Below, piece after piece: positions 58,696-64,000 of a stretch of 64,000 nt of DNA. Position 1 is the stretch's first letter, and the number at the start of each line of letters is the position of its first letter. Source of the stretch: JAUIAS01 sp030425395 (GTDB taxonomy: Bacteria > Pseudomonadota > Alphaproteobacteria > Rhodobacterales > Rhodobacteraceae); assembly GCA_043553855.1 (NCBI GenBank), contig CP121336.1, positions 1,736,001 to 1,800,000 of the forward strand. Direction: 5' to 3'. The notes beneath the pieces were generated by a model. It had not been told where the DNA came from. It worked only from the letters and a program-made list of their open reading frames with translations, and searched no databases. Made by a program: the position numbers and the translations under genes.

Positions 58696-60027
58696 TCACC
58701 GGTCTGCCAAGGCGAGCGCCCAATAAATCGGCGGCATGATCGCCCGCCGGAACCGCCCCAACGGCCAACGTGGCGTGTCGGAGCAGACCGGTTCTGGAAT
58801 ATCGGCCCCTGCTGTTTGACCAGACATCAGCTGGCCAAGCCTGTGGCCCAGGAAGCTACCCATTGCGACGCCGTTTCCGTGGTAAGCAAAAGCAGTCCAA
58901 AGTCCTGAATTTCCGGGAATTGGCCCGCAATAGGGAAGTGCTTTGCTTGTCAGGCAGACCATGCCAGACCAAGAATGTTCGCTTTCCACATGGCTCCAGA
59001 ACGGAAACATGCGTTCAAAATCCTTGCGCGCCGCGCGTCTTGCGCGCGCTTCGGCGGATGGCGACGAAAATAGCCCACCCCGCAGTCCAAACAGAAACCG
59101 GCGATCCGGCATCAATCGAAAATAGTGGAGCAGGTTGCGGCTATCATAGGCCATCTGATCCGATGTCCAGCCTTGAGCATCCAGTTCGGCTTGGGTCAGT
59201 GGGCGGGTCACAAGAACAGTAGACTGTGCTGGCATGTATCGTGCTCGAAGCCACCTATTCAGCCCTTCATCCGCGTATCCGTTCAATCCCAAAACGACAC
59301 TAGGCGCGTGAACTTCACCACCCGGACCGGTGTGCACAATATGGTGTGCGCCGGTCTTCGTGATTTTGACGGCGGGGCTCTGCGCAAAGATCTGGACCCC
59401 TGCATCCAGTGCGGCAGTGATCAGCCCATCAACATATTTACGCGGGTTCAGCCCAAAACCGATAGGGATGGTAAGGCCGCCATGGAAATCGCCACCCATC
59501 CCGATCGCGCGCAGCGCGGTGGTGTCATGTAGGTTGGGTTCGCAGCTATAAAGGCGTTCTATATCGTGGGCAGACGCTTCGAGCTGGCACATGGCGCGGT
59601 TAGAGTGGGCCAAGACGGTTTCGCCTTTTGAATGCCTGTCGACATCCCAGCCAAACCTTTCGATCAAGTCGCTCACATGGGTCACGGCGGATACTTCGGC
59701 TTCACGGTAGGCCATGGCCGCTTTGAGTCCGAAGCGCCGCTCCAGTTGATCTTGGGTTATCTTGGATCCACCGATGCAGCAAAATCCACCGTTCCGCCCA
59801 GACGCGCCCCATCCGGGGTATCGTGCATCAATGACCACCACAGTCGCGCCGCATTCGGCAAGGGTCAGCGCCGCGTTCAAACCGGTATACCCTGCCCCGA
59901 TAACACAGACGTCAGATTTTATCGTGTCGCTGGTCTTGGGAAAGCTCTGCGGCTGGGCAGAGTGATCCCACCAGCATCCATCGCGCGGGCCTTCGCCATA
60001 AGCATAATCGCCGAAGATGCGCCTCAT
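58696..60027 (-). CDS. FAD-dependent oxidoreductase (PuuB / gamma-glutamylputrescine oxidase-like)
   Basis: The 443-residue protein is a DAO-fold flavoenzyme: the FAD loop is VIGAGYTGLNAAL (42-54), followed by GWGASGRNGGF for FAD phosphates, and a C-terminal FAYHGNGVAMGSFLG. The PGWGASGRNGG arrangement is typical of PuuB-type oxidases that oxidise glutamylated or free polyamines. Its ATG overlaps the potI stop (ATGA), so it belongs to the polyamine transport operon. The exact substrate is inferred from this linkage. Confidence 0.85.
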   Translation of the reverse strand: MRRIFGDYAYGEGPRDGCWWDHSAQPQSFPKTSDTIKSDVCVIGAGYTGLNAALTLAECGATVVVIDARYPGWGASGRNGGFCCIGGSKITQDQLERRFGLKAAMAYREAEVSAVTHVSDLIERFGWDVDRHSKGETVLAHSNRAMCQLEASAHDIERLYSCEPNLHDTTALRAIGMGGDFHGGLTIPIGFGLNPRKYVDGLITAALDAGVQIFAQSPAVKITKTGAHHIVHTGPGGEVHAPSVVLGLNGYADEGLNRWLRARYMPAQSTVLVTRPLTQAELDAQGWTSDQMAYDSRNLLHYFRLMPDRRFLFGLRGGLFSSPSAEARARRAARKDFERMFPFWSHVESEHSWSGMVCLTSKALPYCGPIPGNSGLWTAFAYHGNGVAMGSFLGHRLGQLMSGQTAGADIPEPVCSDTPRWPLGRFRRAIMPPIYWALALADR

Positions 60028-60842
60028 GCCGTTCTGGCGGCTGTCTGTTCATCGCGCTGTTGTCTGACCGCGTTTTGCTTGGAGATCAGCGATGCAGTGA
60101 TGACGCCTACAGTGACAATGGCAATCATGATTGTGGACAGAGCGTTGATTTCCGGGCTGACGCCCAGGCGGACGGCAGAGAAAATCTTGATCGGAAGGGT
60201 CGTCGCCGACGGACCGGCGGCAAAGGACGCAATAACCAGATCGTCCAGAGACAAGGTAAAGGCAAGTAACCAGCCCGATATCACCGCAGGCGCGATGATT
60301 GGCAACGTGACCAGACGGAATGCTTCAAACGGAGAACACCCCAGATCAAGGGCGGCCTCTTCAAGAGAGCGATCAAACGTCATTAGGCGCGAGGAGACAA
60401 CCACAGACACATAGCACATGGCAAAGGTCGTGTGCGCCAGAACAATGGTCATGACTCCACGATCCAGCCCGATCCCGATGAACAAAAGCAAGAGTGACAA
60501 GCCGGTGATCACTTCGGGCATGACCAGCGGCGCATAAATCATTCCGGAAAACAGAGTGCGCCCGGGAAACCTGCGTCCGCGCACCAGCACATACGCGGCC
60601 ATGGTCCCCAGAACGGTCGCGAGAGTAGAGGAGAAAACCGCGACCTTCAAAGTCACCCAAGCCGCGTCGAGAAACGCCTCATTGCCGAGCAGTTCACCAT
60701 ACCATTTGGTCGAAAACCCCGCCCAGACAGTAACGAGACGGCTTTCGTTAAAGCTGAAGATCACAAGAATGACCATTGGCAGATATAAGAAGGCAAACCC
60801 TAGGGTCAGCGAGGTGACATTGAACCAGCTTAAACGGGTCAT
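60024..60842 (-). CDS. potI: putrescine/spermidine ABC transporter permease (PotI/PotC type)
   Basis: The 272-residue inner-membrane permease has six helices and the cytoplasmic EAA loop (LEEAALDLGCSPFEAFRLVTLPII) that binds the ATPase. It is the second permease of the polyamine importer, coupled to potH upstream and the oxidoreductase downstream by ATGA overlaps. The final residues (SKQNAVRQQRDEQTAA) form a charged cytoplasmic tail. Confidence 0.92.
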   Translation of the reverse strand: MTRLSWFNVTSLTLGFAFLYLPMVILVIFSFNESRLVTVWAGFSTKWYGELLGNEAFLDAAWVTLKVAVFSSTLATVLGTMAAYVLVRGRRFPGRTLFSGMIYAPLVMPEVITGLSLLLLFIGIGLDRGVMTIVLAHTTFAMCYVSVVVSSRLMTFDRSLEEAALDLGCSPFEAFRLVTLPIIAPAVISGWLLAFTLSLDDLVIASFAAGPSATTLPIKIFSAVRLGVSPEINALSTIMIAIVTVGVITASLISKQNAVRQQRDEQTAARTA

Positions 60843-61720
60843 GATTCTTCCTCAGACTGTTTTTGCTGATTGCGCTGGAAAAGGATGATCGGGATAATCA
60901 GGATCAGAAGCAAGACAACCGCCACCGCCGAGGCGACAGGCCAATCGCGGTTGTTGAAAAACTCTTCCCAAAGAACCTTACCGATCATCAGTGTTCCCGA
61001 TCCGCCCAGAAGCGAGGGGATCACAAATTCACCCAAGGCCGGAATGAACACGAGAAAGCTGCCCGCAATAATCCCGTTTTTGGAAAGCGGTATGGTGACG
61101 AGCCAAAAGGCCTGAAGCCGCGAGCAGCCCAAATCTTCAGCGGCCTCGATCAGGGAGGCGTCAAGGCGATCCAGCGCGGCATAGATCGGAAGGATCATGA
61201 AGGGCAGATAGGTATAAACGATGCCGATGTAGACGGCTGAGTTGGTGTATAGGATGGTGAGCGGTTCAGAAATGGCACCGATACCCAGAAGAAATTGGTT
61301 CAGGAAACCTTCATTGCTCAGAATTCCCATCCACGAATAGACGCGGATCAGGAATGAGGTCCAGAAGGGCAGGATGACCAACATCATCAACGTAGGGCGC
61401 CACTCCTGCGGTGCGCGGGCCATTCCATAGGCAATGGGATAAGCCACGAACAAGGTGATCACAGTCGACGTCAGGGCAATTTTGAGAGAACTGAGATAAG
61501 CCTTCCAATACAGATCGTCAGACGCGAGGAAGGTGAAATTCTCTAGATCCAGTTGCGACAAGAAATCCCAAACGCCGTCAGCCCATGAAAATTGCGGCTT
61601 ATACGGGGGGCGTGCGAGGGCGATATCGGACAGGGAAATCTTGAGCACAATCAAGAATGGCACAAGAAAAAGAGCCAGAAGCCAAATGTAGGGAACCGCA
61701 ATCAGGGCGAAACGGCGCAT
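60839..61720 (-). CDS. potH: putrescine/spermidine ABC transporter permease (PotH/PotB type)
   Basis: The 293-residue inner-membrane permease has six helices and an EAA loop (LIEAAEDLGCSRLQAFWLVTIPLSKNG). The periplasmic segment DLENFTFLASDDLYWKAYLSSLKIALTS is typical of PotB/PotH. It lies 9 bp after potG and overlaps potI. Spermidine or putrescine preference cannot be told from this gene. Confidence 0.93.
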   Translation of the reverse strand: MRRFALIAVPYIWLLALFLVPFLIVLKISLSDIALARPPYKPQFSWADGVWDFLSQLDLENFTFLASDDLYWKAYLSSLKIALTSTVITLFVAYPIAYGMARAPQEWRPTLMMLVILPFWTSFLIRVYSWMGILSNEGFLNQFLLGIGAISEPLTILYTNSAVYIGIVYTYLPFMILPIYAALDRLDASLIEAAEDLGCSRLQAFWLVTIPLSKNGIIAGSFLVFIPALGEFVIPSLLGGSGTLMIGKVLWEEFFNNRDWPVASAVAVVLLLILIIPIILFQRNQQKQSEEES

Positions 61721-61729
61721 TGCGACCCC

Positions 61730-62857
61730 CTATCCATCCAGAAGGATACCGGCGGTATCCGACCATGATAGCCAGACGGTATCCTCCCACGTAAAACTGC
61801 GGTTGGAGATCCGGCGGGTATTGGCAATCTGCGCCTTGATCTGTGTGCCATTGGCCAGTTCGACAATATAGGTCGAAATATTGCCCAGATAGGCGATATC
61901 GAGAACAGTGCCTTGCACCGCGTTTGCGGCCTCATCGGGTTTCTGGGCCGAAATTTGAACCTTTTCCGGACGAATGGCGAGGTAACACTCCGCGCCTTCG
62001 GAGAAGGGTTTGTCAGACATGGCGACAAAGGGTGCCTGATCTTCTCTCCAGGCAATCTTGTATCGACCGGGCCCGGTTGACGATGCAATGCCCGCAATAA
62101 TGTTCACGTCACCGATGAAATCGGCGACATAGACGGAATTGGGTGCCTCATAGATGGCATCAGGCGTTGCAACTTGAATAAGGCGGCCTTCGTCCATGAC
62201 CGCCACACGAGAGGCAACGGTCATGGCCTCTTCTTGATCATGGGTGACGATAACGAAAGTGGTGCCGGTTTTTTCCTGAATATCCATCAATTCGAACTGC
62301 GTATCCTGGCGCAGTTTCTTGTCCAGCGCGCCCAGCGGTTCATCCAGCAGGAGCAGCTTTGGTGCCTTGGCAAGCGACCGCGCGAGCGCGACGCGTTGAC
62401 GTTGACCGCCCGAAATCTGATGTGGCTTGCGACGGGCGAATTTTTCAAGCCGCGTAAGCTTGAGCATTTCTTCCACCCGGTCGGCGATATCCAGCTTGGG
62501 GCGTTTGTCGCGGCGTAGGCCAAAGGCGATGTTGTCCCAAATCGTCAAATGTGGAAACAGCGCATATGATTGGAACATCATGTTCACGGCACGTTTGTTC
62601 GGAGGGACAGACACAATGTCCTGTCCGGCCAGTTCAATGGAGCCATCCGACGGGCTTTCAAACCCTGCCAACATGCGCATCATTGTGGTTTTTCCACAAC
62701 CGGACGGCCCGAGAAGGGCAAAGAATTCCCGCTCAAATATGTCCAGCGACAGATCGTCAATCGCGGTGAAATCACCAAAACGCTTGGTCACGTTTCGAAA
62801 CCGGATCAGCGGTTTTTCAGAGGGGTCGTTCCATGGGGCAAAGACGCTTGCGGGCAA
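61730..62857 (-). CDS. potG: polyamine ABC transporter ATP-binding protein (PotG/PotA type)
   Basis: The 375-residue ATPase has Walker A GPSGCGKT (50-57), signature ISGGQRQRVALAR, Walker B LLLDEPLGALD, switch His in IVTHDQEEAM, and a C-terminal TOBE domain. The start is TTG 62857, chosen because GAGG lies seven bases upstream and the product starts MPASVFAPWNDPSEKP; another TTG at 62893 adds 12 residues and falls in the upstream hairpin. It follows potF across a terminator-like stem. Confidence 0.93.
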   Translation of the reverse strand: MPASVFAPWNDPSEKPLIRFRNVTKRFGDFTAIDDLSLDIFEREFFALLGPSGCGKTTMMRMLAGFESPSDGSIELAGQDIVSVPPNKRAVNMMFQSYALFPHLTIWDNIAFGLRRDKRPKLDIADRVEEMLKLTRLEKFARRKPHQISGGQRQRVALARSLAKAPKLLLLDEPLGALDKKLRQDTQFELMDIQEKTGTTFVIVTHDQEEAMTVASRVAVMDEGRLIQVATPDAIYEAPNSVYVADFIGDVNIIAGIASSTGPGRYKIAWREDQAPFVAMSDKPFSEGAECYLAIRPEKVQISAQKPDEAANAVQGTVLDIAYLGNISTYIVELANGTQIKAQIANTRRISNRSFTWEDTVWLSWSDTAGILLDG

Positions 62858-62876
62858 GGGGAAACCTCTTGGAAAA

Positions 62877-62905
62877 TGAAAAGGGCGGGCCAATGCGACC
62901 CGCCC
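62877..62905 (-). terminator. terminator or attenuator between potF and potG
   Basis: On the minus strand GGGCGGG (62905-62899) pairs with CCCGCCC (62889-62883) over a 9-base loop and is followed by TTTT (62882-62879). It lies just past the potF stop and before potG, so it probably gives more potF mRNA than permease mRNA. Confidence 0.75.
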
Positions 62906-62917
62906 CGAAAAGCCGGC

Positions 62918-64000
62918 TCAGGTGCCGGACTTGATTTTGGTCCACAGGCGGGTCAGCGTCCGCTGCTCGCGTGGTGGGAATGGCGTCACCGTATAGAGGT
63001 TTTCGAGGGCTGCGGCATCGGGATAGATCGCTGTGTCACCGATGACATCTTCAACGAGGAACTCTTGTGATGCCTTGTTGCCGTTGGCGTAGTAGACATA
63101 GTTCGACGCAGCGGCCATGTTCTGTGCGTCCATTATGAAATCGAGGAACTTGTGCGCGCCTTCCGGGTTGGGGGCATCCACTGGAACCGCCATTTGGTCA
63201 AACCACATCAGCGCACCCTCGGATGGGGCATTATAGGCGATTTCCACGCCGTTTTCTGCCTCGGCGGCGCGGTCGCGCGCTTGCAGGATGTCCCCGGACC
63301 AACCGAATGCGACACAGATATCGCCATTGGCCAGAGCGTTGATGTATTCTGAACTGTGGAACTTCTGGATATGGGGGCGCACGGCCATCAACACTTCTTC
63401 GGCCTTGGCCATGGAGTCGGCGTCTTTGCCATCGGGGTCCATGCCGGCAAAGGCCAGCGCGGCCGGGACCATTTCGGTCGGCGCGTCAAGGAAATGCACA
63501 CCGCATTCGCTCAGCTTTTCCATGTTGGCCGGATCAAAGATCAGTGCAAGTGATCCGACAGGTGCGTTTTCGCCCAATACCTCGGCCACCTTGCCCAGGT
63601 TCACGCCAATGCCCGTTGTGCCCCACATATAGTTGATCGAATATTCGTTTCCGGGGTCATAGGATGCGGTCCGTTTTTCGATGACGTCCCACATATTTCC
63701 GAGGTTGGACAGTTTCGATTTGTCCAGCTTCTGGAAGGCACCAATCTGGATTTGGCGTTGCAGGAACGTGCCGGTAGGCACGACCACGTCATAGCCTGAT
63801 CCGCCAGCCAGCATCTTGGTTTCCAGTACTTCGTTGCTGTCAAAAACATCATAGATCAGTTCGATACCCGTTTCGGCTTCGAACTTCTCAAGCAACGCTT
63901 CGTCGATATAGTCGGACCAGTTGTAAACCCGGACCTCTTCGGCGACTGCGGCTGACGTAGCCAGAGCCACGGTTGCGGTCAGCGTGAGCAGTTTTTTCTG
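62918..64000 (-). CDS. potF: polyamine ABC transporter periplasmic binding protein PotF, 5' end outside window
   Basis: The frame is open to the right edge (360 residues and stop visible), so the true start is beyond 64000. The visible N terminus is the hydrophobic part of a signal peptide (KKLLTLTATVALATSAAVA) followed by EEVRVYNWSDYIDEALLEKFE, the PotD/PotF hallmark. GSGYDVVVPTGTFLQ and the late TPFPPREQRTLTRLW also fit. It binds putrescine or related polyamines in the periplasm for PotGHI. Confidence 0.95.
   Translation of the reverse strand, partial: QKKLLTLTATVALATSAAVAEEVRVYNWSDYIDEALLEKFEAETGIELIYDVFDSNEVLETKMLAGGSGYDVVVPTGTFLQRQIQIGAFQKLDKSKLSNLGNMWDVIEKRTASYDPGNEYSINYMWGTTGIGVNLGKVAEVLGENAPVGSLALIFDPANMEKLSECGVHFLDAPTEMVPAALAFAGMDPDGKDADSMAKAEEVLMAVRPHIQKFHSSEYINALANGDICVAFGWSGDILQARDRAAEAENGVEIAYNAPSEGALMWFDQMAVPVDAPNPEGAHKFLDFIMDAQNMAAASNYVYYANGNKASQEFLVEDVIGDTAIYPDAAALENLYTVTPFPPREQRTLTRLWTKIKSGT

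Overview
The window looks like a chromosome segment from an alphaproteobacterium of the Rhodobacteraceae (Roseobacter/Rhodobacter group). It is moderately GC-rich. Diagnostic gene sets are RegB-SenC-RegA, the DivL(PAS)-TsaE-AmgK-MurU-AddB-AddA-TrxA chain, HemD-mitofilin-HemY, and flagellar genes preceded by CtrA-type TTAA-N7-TTAA sites. Family calls come from reading the translations; no database search was run.

Layout. 1-2.9 kb: a partial lipoprotein hydrolase and the HslVU protease, with a heat-shock-type promoter. 3-4 kb: an unassigned protein. 4-14.4 kb: a seven-gene minus-strand chain, divL-like, tsaE, amgK, murU, addB, addA, trxA, mostly with overlapping or nearly overlapping ends and headed by a perfect CtrA box. 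14.4-17.8 kb: the redox two-component system regB / senC-regA and an HD hydrolase. 18-24.6 kb: ahcY, a ketopantoate-reductase-like gene, DUF2853, then tsaD-gpsA-yciI-EVE opposite hemD. 24.6-27.6 kb: the membrane proteins mitofilin and HemY. 27.8-31.2 kb: a cytochrome b561 / twin PepSY / two-component module.

31.4-45.6 kb is a complete phosphonate locus: uptake (phnCDE1E2), C-P lyase (phnGHIJ, phnKL), phnM and phnN, the regulator phnF, and accessory genes (DUF1045, hexapeptide acetyltransferase, periplasmic glycerophosphodiesterase). A good Pho box lies between phnC and a small secreted-protein gene, so phosphate starvation probably controls both. 45.6-46.6 kb is the scar of a mobile element: a truncated tyrosine integrase with GGGGGCA-type repeats beside a tRNA-Thr(CGT). 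46.7-53.1 kb is a LysR-headed minus-strand cluster (aldehyde dehydrogenase, atypical M19 dipeptidase, an unknown 564-residue protein, DUF3726, DUF3237) that looks like an uncharacterised catabolic operon.

53.3-58.7 kb holds flagellar genes (motB, flgE, flgN, flgJ-type, fliK, flgD). Here flgE loses its last conserved codons and runs directly into the antisense 5' end of a flagellin gene. This points to a deletion or inversion breakpoint (or a misassembly) in the flagellar cluster. 58.7-64 kb is a polyamine module: an oxidoreductase with potI-potH-potG-potF.

The clearest anomaly is the flgE/fliC junction. The best candidate for an undescribed system is the LysR/ALDH/M19/564-residue/DUF3726/DUF3237 cluster. 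Second is the PepSY-cytochrome b-two-component module.
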